64,000 nt of DNA from Schlesneria paludicola DSM 18645 (GCA_945876035.1 CAMCMU010000026.1:1-64000); one strand, 5' to 3'; shown: positions 20,747 through 31,153, numbered from the stretch's first letter. Notes: generated from the letters alone by a model not told the origin. Translations and numbers: made by a program.

Positions 20747-21904
20747 GTGTCGAAAACGCGTATCGTGTTGCTGATTCCGACCCTCGATCGCTCAGGCGCC
20801 GAGAAGCAATTTGCGTTATTGGCGACACGGTTACCGCGTACTGAATTTGACGTCCGTACGATTGCGCTGACGCGCAGTGGGCCATACGCTGAGGACCTTC
20901 ACGCGGCGGGAATACCGCTGGCGGTGATTGGCAAACGCTCAAAGTTCGATCCCTTTTCCTTGTGGCGATTGCGGGCCGAACTGAAGCGGCAAAATCCTCA
21001 GATTCTGCACACATGGCTGTTCGCGGCCAACGCTTACGGGCGACTCTGCGCCTCAGCGATACCCCGGACAAAAATTGTGGTTTCGGAGCGGTGCATCGAC
21101 AGTTGGAAGGCCGCTTGGCAACTCTGGCTCGATCGACGGTTGATTTCTTGCACCGACCGACTTGTGGGGAATTCGCCGGGAGTCGTGGAGTTCTATCGCG
21201 GCCTCGGTGTGCCGTCACAAAAATTGGTTTACATTCCCAATGGCATTGACGTTCCGGCCGATTCCGGGACGTCGGGTTCAATGACCTTGCCCCGAACCCG
21301 CGAACAGATATTGGCCGAGCTGAATCTGCCGCCGGATTCGTTCGTCGCCGGATTCGTCGGCCGTCTGGCGAAGCAGAAGCGGGTCGAAGACCTGATCTGG
21401 GCAGTGGAAACTCTCCGACAAATTCGTCCTCAACTCCGACTCGTCATCGTGGGCGATGGGCCTGAACGACAGCATCTGGAACAACTCGCCGCCGATGTTC
21501 AGTGTGCCGATTCTGTCAGGTTTCTGGGCCATCGCAACGACGCGTCAGAGCTCTTTAAAGCGTTCGACGTTTTTTGCTTACCGAGCTGCTTTGAGGGGAT
21601 GTCCAACAGTCTGATGGAGGCAATGGTGGCCAGCCGGGCCGTGATTGCGAGCGACATCCCACCGAATCGCGAACTCGTCGTTCAGGGTGAAACAGGCTTT
21701 CTTTTCAAGCCCGGTGACTCCGTGGGCGTGATGCAGTTCCTACGCCGTTTGATGGACGATCCGGAATTGTCTGCGCGTTTTGGTCGGGCCGGACGTGAGC
21801 GTATTGAGCGGGATTTCAGCAGCCAATCCATGGTCAATGGCTATGCGGAATTGTATCGCAGTCTGATCTCATCGACGGATTCGGCAAGTCATTCCTACTC
21901 ATGA
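20747..21904 (+). CDS. Family 4 glycosyltransferase
   Basis: This is a 385-residue GT-B retaining glycosyltransferase. The N domain begins RIVLLIPTLDRSGAEKQ (the SGAEK motif is common in this family). The C domain has FVAGFVGRLAKQKRVEDLIW, RLVIVGDGPERQHLE and the nucleotide-sugar-binding EGMSNSLME, the family's E-x7-E motif. It is likely involved in exopolysaccharide or LPS synthesis. It starts with GTG and lies 55 bp before the asparagine synthase gene, so the two are probably cotranscribed. Confidence 0.93.
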   Translation: MSKTRIVLLIPTLDRSGAEKQFALLATRLPRTEFDVRTIALTRSGPYAEDLHAAGIPLAVIGKRSKFDPFSLWRLRAELKRQNPQILHTWLFAANAYGRLCASAIPRTKIVVSERCIDSWKAAWQLWLDRRLISCTDRLVGNSPGVVEFYRGLGVPSQKLVYIPNGIDVPADSGTSGSMTLPRTREQILAELNLPPDSFVAGFVGRLAKQKRVEDLIWAVETLRQIRPQLRLVIVGDGPERQHLEQLAADVQCADSVRFLGHRNDASELFKAFDVFCLPSCFEGMSNSLMEAMVASRAVIASDIPPNRELVVQGETGFLFKPGDSVGVMQFLRRLMDDPELSARFGRAGRERIERDFSSQSMVNGYAELYRSLISSTDSASHSYS

Positions 21905-21959
21905 CAAGGATTTTTTTACTCCACGAGGCGACGGCGTCGTTCATGACCAAGAGGGAAGC

Positions 21960-23978
21960 ATGTGTGGCATCGCGGGCGGTTGTTGGATCAGTCAGAGCGA
22001 ACCTCTGGGGGAGGCGGTTCTGCGTCGGATGACTGCGGCCTTGAGTCATCGGGGGCCGGACGACGACGGCCATTATTTATCGGCGTCGGCCCCTCTGTCT
22101 GCAGCAAAAGGGATCGGCTCGTCCGGCGTCGCACTCGGACACAGGCGTCTTTCCATTATCGATCTGTCAGGCGGTCATCAGCCACTTTCCAACGAAGATG
22201 GTTCCGTCTGGATCGCGTTCAATGGCGAGGTCTACAATTACCGCGAACTGAAGCCTCAACTCGAATCGCTCGGGCATCGCTTTCGTACGCTGAGCGACAC
22301 AGAGTGTCTGGTGCACGCTTACGAACAATGGGGTCACGAATGCGTGCAGCACTTGCGAGGTATGTTTGCGTTCGCGATCTGGGATGATCGCCACCGCAAG
22401 CTGTTTTTGGCACGAGACCGAATGGGTCAAAAGCCGCTCGTCTATCGGCTGGCTGCGGGTCGGATCACATTTGCCAGTGAATTGAAATCACTGCTTCAGG
22501 TTCCCGGCGCGCCTCGCGACGTCAATCCGGAAGCCGTCGCCGACTTCGTGACGCTGCAATATGTTCCTCACCCCAAAACGATGCTGCGTGGTTATCACAA
22601 GCTCCCTCCGGCCCATTGGGCCGAGTTTGATGCGACAACAGGTGACCTGCTCGTGAGACGCTATTGGGAGGCTCCGTATGCCAGGCCGGCCGCAGACTCC
22701 CGTGATACGGAATCCACAACGACGCCCGCTGAGCCTCGGGCGGAAAGCCTGTCGAGGCTCCCTAACGACGACGACACCTTGGGGTGGAGCCGCCTTCTGC
22801 GCGAACGACTCAGCGACGCGGTTCGATTGCGAATGAGAAGCGATGTGCCTTTTGGTGCGTTTCTTTCCGGTGGAGTCGATTCGACGATCATCACCGGACT
22901 GATGCAGCAACTCGTCTCACATAAAGTCCAGACATTCTCCATTGGATTTAGCGTCAAACAATTCGACGAGCGAAAGTATGCGCGTGAGGCAGCGGCTCAT
23001 TTGGGGACGGAGCATCACGAGTTCGTGGTCGATCCCTCGGCCGTCGAAATTTTACCAAAATTGGTTCGTTACTTTGACGAACCATTTGCAGACAGTTCGG
23101 CAATTCCAACGATGTCGCTTTCACACCTGACCCGTCAACACGTTACCGTGGCACTGACCGGGGATGGCGGTGACGAGCTGTTCGCCGGTTACGACCGCTA
23201 TCTCGCCGTTGATCTCGCTGCCAAACTGGATCGTTGGCCAAGTCCGATTCGTGCGTTGTGGGCCAGTCCGGTGTGGCAGCGAGTTCCCGCTCCCGTTCGA
23301 CAAAAATCGAAACTGCGGCAGATGAAACGCTTTCTGTCTGCACTCGGCCAACCTCCGGAAAGACGCTATGTGAACTGGATCAGTATTTTTGATGATGTCC
23401 GACGACCGGAGTTGTTCACGGATGATTTTGCCGCGTCGCTGGCTGGCTATGATGGTGCCTCGTTCTTACTCGATGCCTACGCACGCTGTGCCGAAAGCGA
23501 TTTCGTGCACCGCACGACCTGTGTCGATCTGGAAACGTATCTTCCATGTGATATCCTGACAAAAGTCGATCGTGCGAGCATGGCCTATGGATTGGAGGCA
23601 CGCAGTCCCTTCATGGACCATCCTGTGGTGGAACTCGCCGCACGAATGCCCCGAAGACTCAAGTTGCGTGGTCGTCGGGGAAAACAGATTCTGACGGAGA
23701 CGTTTCGAGATCTTCTTCCCGAGTCGATTCAAACACGTCCCAAAATGGGTTTCGGAGTCCCCTTGGATCATTGGTTCCGAGGCGAATTGCGTGAGATGCT
23801 GACCGATACGCTGCTTGATACGCGTTCGCTGCAACGGGGATACTTCAACCCGGCGACAGTCCGGCGCCTCGTCGATGAGCACACGTCGGCACAATGGGAT
23901 CACAGTGCGCGTTTGTGGCTGTTGCTTGTCTTTGAACTGTGGCATCGACACTTTATCGATGATATTGTCCGTTCTTAG
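21960..23978 (+). CDS. asnB: Glutamine-hydrolysing asparagine synthase
   Basis: This is a 672-residue protein. The N-terminal class II glutamine amidotransferase begins MCGIAGG with the nucleophile Cys2 and has HRGPDDDGH and HRRLSIIDLSGGHQPL. The C-terminal synthetase domain has the PP-loop FLSGGVDSTI near residue 304. It transfers glutamine-derived ammonia to a carboxylate, classically aspartate to asparagine. In glycosyltransferase clusters these enzymes often amidate a sugar acid or another substrate (exosortase/PEP-CTERM-type AsnB), so the acceptor is uncertain. It is longer than the ~555 of E. coli AsnB, with an extra low-complexity segment around 240-270. ATG start. Confidence 0.94.
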   Translation: MCGIAGGCWISQSEPLGEAVLRRMTAALSHRGPDDDGHYLSASAPLSAAKGIGSSGVALGHRRLSIIDLSGGHQPLSNEDGSVWIAFNGEVYNYRELKPQLESLGHRFRTLSDTECLVHAYEQWGHECVQHLRGMFAFAIWDDRHRKLFLARDRMGQKPLVYRLAAGRITFASELKSLLQVPGAPRDVNPEAVADFVTLQYVPHPKTMLRGYHKLPPAHWAEFDATTGDLLVRRYWEAPYARPAADSRDTESTTTPAEPRAESLSRLPNDDDTLGWSRLLRERLSDAVRLRMRSDVPFGAFLSGGVDSTIITGLMQQLVSHKVQTFSIGFSVKQFDERKYAREAAAHLGTEHHEFVVDPSAVEILPKLVRYFDEPFADSSAIPTMSLSHLTRQHVTVALTGDGGDELFAGYDRYLAVDLAAKLDRWPSPIRALWASPVWQRVPAPVRQKSKLRQMKRFLSALGQPPERRYVNWISIFDDVRRPELFTDDFAASLAGYDGASFLLDAYARCAESDFVHRTTCVDLETYLPCDILTKVDRASMAYGLEARSPFMDHPVVELAARMPRRLKLRGRRGKQILTETFRDLLPESIQTRPKMGFGVPLDHWFRGELREMLTDTLLDTRSLQRGYFNPATVRRLVDEHTSAQWDHSARLWLLLVFELWHRHFIDDIVRS

Positions 23979-24274
23979 GCCCCCCGCAAACACTTTTGCC
24001 GATTCGCGATTTTGACTCCATCGTATTCGACGCTGTGCCATCAAAGTTCAACAAAAAAACGGCAAATCAGAGCACCGTGCCCATCGATATTCGGATCTGC
24101 GACCGTTGCTTCAATGCACGCACGGGGCCGGAGCGTTGTCGGACATTCAGGCCACGGTGTATGCTTCGGACGAGCCGAGTTTCGGGTGAGTGTTCAACGC
24201 GTTTCTGCCCGAGTCGAACCGTCCGCAGTTCCCTCGTTGACTCACCGATCGCGGTTGGCTTGTAATTTTTTAAG

Positions 24275-26587
24275 CTAGTCAGCGGACGAAGGGCCGAATG
24301 TGGTCTTGGCATAAGGTGAATCGCCGGAAGGGGACGTCGTGAGGTTGATGTGTCCTATGGTGACCGCATTGGCCTGATAATCACTGGCCAGCGGTCGGGT
24401 CGCGTCCCGGGAATCCGTCTGTGGCGAGGACGATGGATGTGGCGTCTCGCGACCGCTTTCGTGGCGGCTCCACCAGGCCTCCGCTTCGTTCAGCGTCCAG
24501 TCGTTGGCCGTCGGAGTCTTCGCAAGTCGCAGGGCGAGGTCGCGCGCGGTCTGCGGCCGTTTGGCGGGGTTCTTTTCCAGACAGGCCAAGATGGCATCCT
24601 CCAGGGCGGGAGAAACGGCCCGCGCCAGTCGTAGCGAGGGCGCGTCAGGGACCTGTGCGACATGCTGCCGGCACAGTTCGACAAGCGATTGAGCATTGAA
24701 GACCGCTTGACCTGTGAGCAGAAAGTAACCGACAGCCCCTACCGCATAAAGGTCACTTCGAGTATCGACCAGCAGTGGCGTTTGGATGGCCTCCGGCGAC
24801 ATGTAGAGCGGTGTGCCAGTCAGTCCGTTAGTGGTCAGCCCCGACTGCTTCTTTTCATCCAATGCTTTCACCAGTCCAAAATCGAGCACTTTCACCAGAT
24901 CGGGTTCGCTGCCGCGACGGTTGATCATGATGTTGGCAGGCTTGATGTCTCGATGGACGAGTCCCTGGGAATGCGCCTCGAACAACGAGCCGCAAACTTG
25001 GGTCAGAATCCGGATCACGCGCGATTCTGACTGAGGCCCATAACGCTCGACCAACACCTGCAAATCGATACCATCGAGGTACTCCATCGCGTAGTAGAAG
25101 ACTCCCTCGGGAGTACGGCCGTAATCGTAGACTGCCACCGTGTTGGGGTGATTCAGCTGGCAGGTGATTTGAACCTCACGCTCGAATCGCTGAATCGAGG
25201 AATCGTTGACGAGATCGACGTTGAGCATCTTGATGGCTGTCGGGCGTCGCAGCATCGCGTGATGCCCCTTATAGACCACACCCATTCCGCCAGATCCGAG
25301 CTTGCGATCGAGCACGTACTGTCCCAATTGCTTGGCTTCAATGGCGGACCTTTGAGCTTCGCGGCGTAATCGTGCCACGACTAGCGTGACCACGAAGAGG
25401 GCCACCGAGCACAGGCCCAGTAGCGTATAGATCCCGCTGAACATCCATTGCACGATGTTCAGCGGCTGAAAGGCTTCGGCATAATCCACCTCAGTCGCGA
25501 TACCGATCCCATACTTCGGCAACCAAGTCCACGCCCCCACCACGGGGACGCCGCGATAGTCTTGATAACCCTCCACATCGACACCCGCCTCGCCGGCCAC
25601 CGCATTCGCGGCCATCTTGGTCAGCGGCAGTTCCGCTCGGCGAATCTTGGAACGGAACCCCTTGGCCATGTTCCCACCAGGATTTCTCAGTGTCAGGTTC
25701 AGGATCGATTTCGCACCTGGAACGTCAGGCAGCAAGCCCATCAGCATCAGGTCTTCATCGAACCGACTGTTCGATACCATCAAGCCCTGCTTGTTGAAGG
25801 CATAGGTTTCGCCTGAGATTCCAATGCGGCCGAGTTGCAGAATGCGAGTGAACTCAAGTTCAGGACGGATCTCGAGAGCTAAGGCGCCTACCACTTGAAA
25901 CCCGGCATCGCGAATCGGCGCGGAGACGAACATTGTCGGCAGGCCAGTCCGCATCTGACCCGAATCGTCCTTCATCAGCACGACGCTGGGGAACGGTGCG
26001 CTGATGGCAGAGTTTCCATCCAGCGTTTTCAACAAAAAGCTCTCGAACTGAGGCACCGTCCGGCCCATGAGTTCCGCATGTGACCCCGCCAAAATTTTCA
26101 TCTGACGGTCGGTCACGAAGTACCCCACAAAATCCTGCGAAGCCATGCCGGGAGACAGATCACGCCCCAATTGGGCGATCAGTTGCGTGGGCACGGTGTC
26201 CGATGGCTCTGGGGTTAAGCCTTCGGATGCCGAGATCAGTTTTTCAACAATCGCTCGAACCTGCTGACTGTTCGCCTGAGCTTCGGCGCTGTCTGCCTGA
26301 GTTCCCATCCACGTCTCTAACATCGCGGTTTCTACATTGAGCAGCGTTTGCAGTTGTGACTGAAAGCTCTGCTTCATCGTTAATCGAATGGCGCTGCTGA
26401 CTCCGTATCCGACTACCGACAACGCGAGCACCGCCAGAATCGGCCAGAGCCACGCCTGTTTCTTCAGAAACAGGCCGGATTGCATCATCGTCCGCATCGC
26501 AGACGAATGAGCCAATGTCATGTGCGCCATCGCCCGTTGCTTGGGGTCACGTGATCGTCGAAAGTACGTGAGGAAATTCAAAACCAT
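24275..26587 (-). CDS. Membrane sensor Ser/Thr protein kinase with Cache-like ectodomain
   Basis: The protein is about 770 residues from the ATG at 26587; a longer frame to 26677 adds non-conserved sequence. The first membrane helix is at about 46-65. An extracytoplasmic region of about 310 residues follows with double-Cache features (YFVTDRQMKILAGSHAELMG, then GETYAFNKQGLMVSNSRF and PKYGIGIATEVDYAEAF near its end). The second membrane helix is at about 385-405. The kinase domain has LGSGGMGVVYKG, a VAIK-type lysine (TAIKML), HRDIKPANIM and DFGLVKA. The tail is Ser/Pro-rich. It likely binds a small ligand outside and phosphorylates cytoplasmic Ser/Thr. Unlike PknB, the sensor is N-terminal, as in a histidine kinase layout. 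Confidence 0.93.
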   Translation of the reverse strand: MVLNFLTYFRRSRDPKQRAMAHMTLAHSSAMRTMMQSGLFLKKQAWLWPILAVLALSVVGYGVSSAIRLTMKQSFQSQLQTLLNVETAMLETWMGTQADSAEAQANSQQVRAIVEKLISASEGLTPEPSDTVPTQLIAQLGRDLSPGMASQDFVGYFVTDRQMKILAGSHAELMGRTVPQFESFLLKTLDGNSAISAPFPSVVLMKDDSGQMRTGLPTMFVSAPIRDAGFQVVGALALEIRPELEFTRILQLGRIGISGETYAFNKQGLMVSNSRFDEDLMLMGLLPDVPGAKSILNLTLRNPGGNMAKGFRSKIRRAELPLTKMAANAVAGEAGVDVEGYQDYRGVPVVGAWTWLPKYGIGIATEVDYAEAFQPLNIVQWMFSGIYTLLGLCSVALFVVTLVVARLRREAQRSAIEAKQLGQYVLDRKLGSGGMGVVYKGHHAMLRRPTAIKMLNVDLVNDSSIQRFEREVQITCQLNHPNTVAVYDYGRTPEGVFYYAMEYLDGIDLQVLVERYGPQSESRVIRILTQVCGSLFEAHSQGLVHRDIKPANIMINRRGSEPDLVKVLDFGLVKALDEKKQSGLTTNGLTGTPLYMSPEAIQTPLLVDTRSDLYAVGAVGYFLLTGQAVFNAQSLVELCRQHVAQVPDAPSLRLARAVSPALEDAILACLEKNPAKRPQTARDLALRLAKTPTANDWTLNEAEAWWSRHESGRETPHPSSSPQTDSRDATRPLASDYQANAVTIGHINLTTSPSGDSPYAKTTFGPSSAD

Positions 26588-27120
26588 GGCCGTCCGATTC
26601 GGGTGTCTGGCGAATGAATTGGAACAAGGAGGAACCCGACTGAGGCAAAGAAGAACGCGTCGCTCAGCAGAGAACATTCAAAACTCTTATGGTGATGAAT
26701 GCGCGGGACGAAATGCAAGCGTTCTTTCTCAAGCGGGCGGAAAACGGCGGAACTTTATCCCGCAATGATCGGAAGGGGTTGACGGTCATGTGCCCTGCTT
26801 CATTTGTGCGGGGAAATGTCCTGACATTGAGTGTCGCCGGAGGCGATTGCCCGAAGACGTCGATCGCCTCGAACAGACTCTGACGGGCTTGTCGTTGGAT
26901 CTGATATTGCTCATGACGTTCGCTGTCCTCGTATCGTTCTTCGACGACGGAGCGTCGTTCAATCGACGATGTTCTCGGCAACGAGATGTGTGGTTGCTTT
27001 GAATCGGCGGCGATGAGACGGAACGTCTGTACGGTGGGTGTCTGGATTCCTACCTCTCTCGTGCCCCCCGTCTGCTGAACGCAGGCCTGTTTTTGACGCC
27101 ACGCATTCCGGCGTTGAGAG
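26588..27120. other. Intergenic stretch, no gene seen
   Basis: There are short open frames only, with no domain or plausible start. The region lies upstream of the kinase gene and should carry its promoter, which I cannot pinpoint. It also follows the DUF202 gene, which reads away from it on the same strand. Confidence 0.4.
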
Positions 27121-27540
27121 TCATTTCATGAAGAGTTCCCAGAGTCCTGCGAGGCCAATGACCGCCGAGAGCAGGGCCACGGTGAGACTCCACGGCCAAT
27201 GACTCAAGACGGGCGTTTCGCCTCGTCGGAGCCTGCGCAGGGTGAACCAGTGTGACAAACTCGCAAAAATCGTCGCGACGATCCCCAAGAGGATCAATGC
27301 GACGCCCATCCGAATCGCTCCGAGATACAACAGAATGCTCTCATCACTCGAAGAGGCCTTGTGCAGCGGACGGAAGAAGGCAACCATCCCGAATCCGAAA
27401 CTCCCCATGGACAATGCGGTTCTGATCCAAGAGAGCGTCGTTCGGTCGAGAGCCAACTGAGTTCGAAAACTTGCCATCTGTGTCTGGTCAGGAAACGAGA
27501 TAATGCGTGGGTCAATCGGATGTCGTGAGTCCTGATCCAT
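27121..27540 (-). CDS. DUF202 (YidH-type) membrane protein
   Basis: This is a 139-residue protein from the ATG at 27540 (seven G just upstream; an ATG at 27561 is also possible). The core LALDRTTLSWIRTALSMGSF matches the DUF202 signature, in which an Arg-x-x-L-x-W-I-R-T helix precedes a membrane segment. Three membrane helices are predicted in all: GSFGFGMVAFF, LGAIRMGVALILLGIVATI and SLTVALLSAVIGLAGLW. The molecular function of the family is unknown. It is a monocistronic-looking gene. Confidence 0.85.
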   Translation of the reverse strand: MDQDSRHPIDPRIISFPDQTQMASFRTQLALDRTTLSWIRTALSMGSFGFGMVAFFRPLHKASSSDESILLYLGAIRMGVALILLGIVATIFASLSHWFTLRRLRRGETPVLSHWPWSLTVALLSAVIGLAGLWELFMK

Positions 27541-27842
27541 GAATTCAGCCCCCCCTAGCATGTTAACGACAGTGTCAGTCTAGAACGGATACGCCCGCCG
27601 ATCCTATCTCAGAGCCCGTTGATTTACGACTCGTTGCGTGCGTCGGTTCTATCCCTCGTTCAAACGCCGCAGGCGGAGGCTCGGTTAGTCCCGCAAATCC
27701 CATAGACGGATCTGCAGAATCGCATGGAACAGAGGCATCACCGGCACCGGTCCTCGTCATTGGGTGACGGTTCGTGTATCGGAAAATGGGCAGATCTGTT
27801 GTCCCTCGCGTGGTGGGGATGAGGAGGGTGGTCGATTCGTAT
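27541..27842. other. Intergenic stretch, no gene seen
   Basis: About 300 bases separate the DUF202 gene from the ROK kinase gene. No frame here has recognisable content. Confidence 0.4.
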
Positions 27843-28934
27843 TCAACCGACGGTCAAAGTCTCGGAGCAATGTTTCGCCCAAGCTGCCGCTCCCAAGGCA
27901 CCCGCATCGTCGTCAAGCTTCGCCGTTCTCAGTTCATAGGCATTGGCAAACGCCGGCATGACATTGTGATCAAGCGACTTTCCGACCTCCTCCAGAAAGA
28001 GTTCCGGGAAGGCTTCGATCAGCCCTCCACCGAGAATAATCACATCGGGAAGAAGCAGATTCACGACACCAGCGATTGCGATTCCGAGATGTCGGGCACC
28101 ATTGCGAAGAATCTCTTCGACAAATGTATCTCCGGCCTCAATGGCCGACTTGATTGTTCCACTACGAATATTGGCGATATCGGTTCCGGCCGCTTTGAGA
28201 AGATTCGGAGCCTGACCTCGATAGGCCGCCTTCGCAATCTCACCAGACATTGCCAGCCGACTGGCGATTGTCTCCAAACAACCATGTCGTCCGCACCCAC
28301 AGAGCGCTCCATTGGGGATGACGATCACGTGTCCGATTTCGAGGCAACTGGAATTCTTACCGCGAAAGATGCTTCCGTTCAGGACCATTCCGCCGCCGAT
28401 TCCCGTCCCTGGAAAAACACCGAGCACCGTCCGTGCATCTTGGGCGGCCCCAAAACGGTATTCGCCATAGACACCCGCATCAACATCGTTGCAAATCGTG
28501 ACGGGACACCCAAATTTTTGTTCGAGGATTTTCTTTAAAGGGAGATTTTTCCAACCCAAATTGGGCAAGTCGAAAATCACTCCTTGATCCGGATCGATGG
28601 GCCCGGGACAGCCGATGCCAATGCCCGCTAGATGTTTCTTGGAGCGAACAGCCTCCTCCAAAACCTTGTCAATGAGCACACCAATGCGTTCGATTCCAGC
28701 ACTCGCACCTTCGAATCCGCGAGTCTTCTTTCGTCGTCGAGCGATGGACTCGAAATGGGAATCGAACAACACGGCATTCATTTTTGTCCCGCCAAGATCA
28801 AAACCGAGCCAAACCTTATCGTCCGCTCTCACCGGTTGCGACTCGGTCGGAATCGGTGTATCGCACAACCGCTCTGTGCCTTGGGCGGATTCGATCTGAG
28901 GCTCATGCGTTTCCATATCGAAAAGTTCATCCAT
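27843..28934 (-). CDS. ROK-family sugar kinase (glucokinase-like)
   Basis: The product has 363 residues from the ATG at 28934; residues before KVWLGFDLGGTK are a poorly conserved extension, so a later start is possible. The ATP-phosphate motif FDLGGTKMNAVLFD, GIGIGCPGPIDP, the catalytic NDVDAG and GVFPGTGIGGGMV are followed by the ROK zinc motif (GH..CGCGRHGCLE). The C terminus has DVIILGGGL. ROK kinases phosphorylate glucose, N-acetylglucosamine or fructose; the exact sugar cannot be told. The absence of an N-terminal HTH separates it from ROK repressors. Confidence 0.92.
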   Translation of the reverse strand: MDELFDMETHEPQIESAQGTERLCDTPIPTESQPVRADDKVWLGFDLGGTKMNAVLFDSHFESIARRRKKTRGFEGASAGIERIGVLIDKVLEEAVRSKKHLAGIGIGCPGPIDPDQGVIFDLPNLGWKNLPLKKILEQKFGCPVTICNDVDAGVYGEYRFGAAQDARTVLGVFPGTGIGGGMVLNGSIFRGKNSSCLEIGHVIVIPNGALCGCGRHGCLETIASRLAMSGEIAKAAYRGQAPNLLKAAGTDIANIRSGTIKSAIEAGDTFVEEILRNGARHLGIAIAGVVNLLLPDVIILGGGLIEAFPELFLEEVGKSLDHNVMPAFANAYELRTAKLDDDAGALGAAAWAKHCSETLTVG

Positions 28935-29654
28935 AAATAGTGTGGTAATCGTTGATGCCAATCGGTGAGGCAATCGAGAAGTTCCGTATCCAATGACTTT
29001 GGGCTTGAAAACTCAACCACGGGAAGCGGAGGACGCAAATGATTTGATTGTGACAACAGGGAACTGTATCAAGAACACCAGGAATCAAGTATTCGGATTG
29101 GATGCCGTCCCTCCAGCCGGATCTCCTGTGGCACAGGGCCGAGTCTGGCCGCTGACCGCGTTTCTGCAATCGCGAGAAACACGACCCCTCAAAAACTGCG
29201 AAAGAAATGAGAACGTGTTCTTCGGGGAGTATTCTTTCGGAGGGGCGATCCGGAACGCATGCGGAATTCCCCTCACGTGACGGTCCGCCTTTTTTCGCCA
29301 GTCAATGTCCGGAGGATCGTCTGGTCCGAGCGAGTCAAACGGGATCGAAACAACTCCGCGGACATGCCCTCGATCATTCCGCTGTCCTCGAGACAATGCG
29401 TGAGCCGTGGCGGCTAATGTGTGCCTCAGGGAAGTCCATTGAGCCATGTCGAACCTGTTTCAAGAGGGGCTTGATGCGTGTTGTCAACGCGTCGATTCTC
29501 CGAATCACGAGACGACATCAGGCCCCCGTCGTCTCCGTTCGTGCTGCCGGGTCTGTTGAATCAGACCCGCTTTCTCCCGATCGAGGTTGTTCGCAGATTG
29601 GAATTAATCTTCGATCTCTGCAATCGCTCATCCTCCCATGAAAAGGCCTGTCGT
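28935..29654. other. Intergenic stretch of about 0.7 kb
   Basis: Overlapping open frames exist on both strands, but none shows a domain or a good start, and no RNA gene is evident. Between two same-strand genes this length is unusual and may hide a lost gene. Confidence 0.4.
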
Positions 29655-31094
29655 TCAATGGCTTGCCGGCGGGCTGTCTTGGAATGCTCGTGCTCGAAAT
29701 AAGAAATCGACAATATTCCCCTCGTGTGGCTGGAGCCAGTTCAGTTGAACGGTTTTCACGCGACCAAAATTTAAGCGATCGATGTGGGCCGCATCGAGCA
29801 GGTTTTGTTGGAAACGAGGGTCGTCTGTGAATGCCGAACAGACTAAGGTTTGTTTGATCGAAGAGATAATTTTGTTTTGAGGACATTCCACGACAGAGAC
29901 GAAGGGGAACATGTATTCGGTATTAGCCAAAGGCGAATCCGCGGACGCGCAGTGGATCACCGTTGGCCTTAAATACTCACAACGGGGAGTCGTCACCAGT
30001 CGATCACCATTTCGATATTTTGCCGTCATCTCCGTCACCCCCGCACTCCGACATCCATCCTCGATTTGTGCGTTCATCGATCCGGCGGCTCCCGGTGTTG
30101 TAAACGCGGCCAACGGCGACAGGGGATCTGACGGAGGCAGCGGAACAATGGGGCCGAGACGTTGAGCCAGTGCGTCGGCGATGTCACGAGTATGACGGCT
30201 GGCCCAAATCCCGCTGGCGTTGATGCAACTGCGTCCGCTGTTCGCCATCACGCTATCCAGCATCAGATCGAGATAGTCCTCCCAATCGTCGATTGTGTCG
30301 TCTCCAAAGATGATTTTTGAAAAACCAGGTCCATGAACGGAGATCTGAGGATTTCCGGCATGCTGATCCACGGTGGTTTGTCCACCAAAAATCATCGAGC
30401 GTTTGCAATCGCTCATGATGGCTCCCCCGACATCGTGACCACCTGGATAAATGGAGATTGCCTCACGCGGTAAACCGGCCTTGAAGAACGCTTCCGCGAT
30501 GCGATACGGAGTCCAAAATTCTTGAGATCCAGGCTTGATAAAAAGCCCGACCTGCAGCGGCAATGCGGGAAGCCAGAGGGTATGGACTCCGGGCGAATTA
30601 TTGGGCAGGACCATGCCGAAGACAGGGGAGTTTGCTTGGTAGGAGACCATGACACCACGGGACTCGACGCCGAATCCTCGTTCCAAGATCTGATGAGGAA
30701 GACCACGCGTCAAGGCTTCCAAAACGTCATCCATATGCGACAGAACAAACGCGTTCTTTCGCATGTTCGTCGCGCACATCTGCGATGGCAGTCCGGTCGT
30801 CGCTGATTGCATCTCACAAAAATCGGCCGGCGACAAAAATTCGTCGCCCATCGGAAGGGTCTCATTGAGATAAGACTCAGCCGCGATTTTGCAAATATCA
30901 ATCAACGTTGAGACGGGGATGCTGCGCAGGGCTTCGCGGGCTTTTTGAGCCTTCTTCAAATCTAACTTGACCATCGCGCCTGTCGCTTGATGCAGTTTGG
31001 CCAATTCTTCCCCGGTATCAAAATGAACGATGGAGACCTTTTCCATCGACTCATAAACTTGACCGAATCGCAATATTGGAATTTCGAACATCAT
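29655..31094 (-). CDS. Aldehyde dehydrogenase-family protein lacking the usual general-base Glu
   Basis: This is a 479-residue protein from the ATG at 31094 (AAGGA five bases upstream; a GTG at 31136 is less likely). The ALDH fold is indicated by a cofactor region (VFGMVLPNNSPGVHTLWLP, then VGLFIKPGSQEFWTP) and the catalytic cysteine in SGRSCINASGI (Cys290). Where typical ALDHs have the general base in E-L-G-G-K, this one reads SVHGPGFSK, with His254 at the Glu position. Enzymes without this Glu are often CoA-acylating. It is probably cotranscribed with the HpcH/HpaI aldolase gene just upstream, so it may oxidise or acylate the aldehyde that the aldolase releases. Confidence 0.85.
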   Translation of the reverse strand: MMFEIPILRFGQVYESMEKVSIVHFDTGEELAKLHQATGAMVKLDLKKAQKAREALRSIPVSTLIDICKIAAESYLNETLPMGDEFLSPADFCEMQSATTGLPSQMCATNMRKNAFVLSHMDDVLEALTRGLPHQILERGFGVESRGVMVSYQANSPVFGMVLPNNSPGVHTLWLPALPLQVGLFIKPGSQEFWTPYRIAEAFFKAGLPREAISIYPGGHDVGGAIMSDCKRSMIFGGQTTVDQHAGNPQISVHGPGFSKIIFGDDTIDDWEDYLDLMLDSVMANSGRSCINASGIWASRHTRDIADALAQRLGPIVPLPPSDPLSPLAAFTTPGAAGSMNAQIEDGCRSAGVTEMTAKYRNGDRLVTTPRCEYLRPTVIHCASADSPLANTEYMFPFVSVVECPQNKIISSIKQTLVCSAFTDDPRFQQNLLDAAHIDRLNFGRVKTVQLNWLQPHEGNIVDFLFRARAFQDSPPASH

Positions 31095-31153
31095 GGAATC
31101 CTTCTGCAGAGAGACGTTGCCACGGATCTTAGTCACCGCGGCATTAATGTTCG

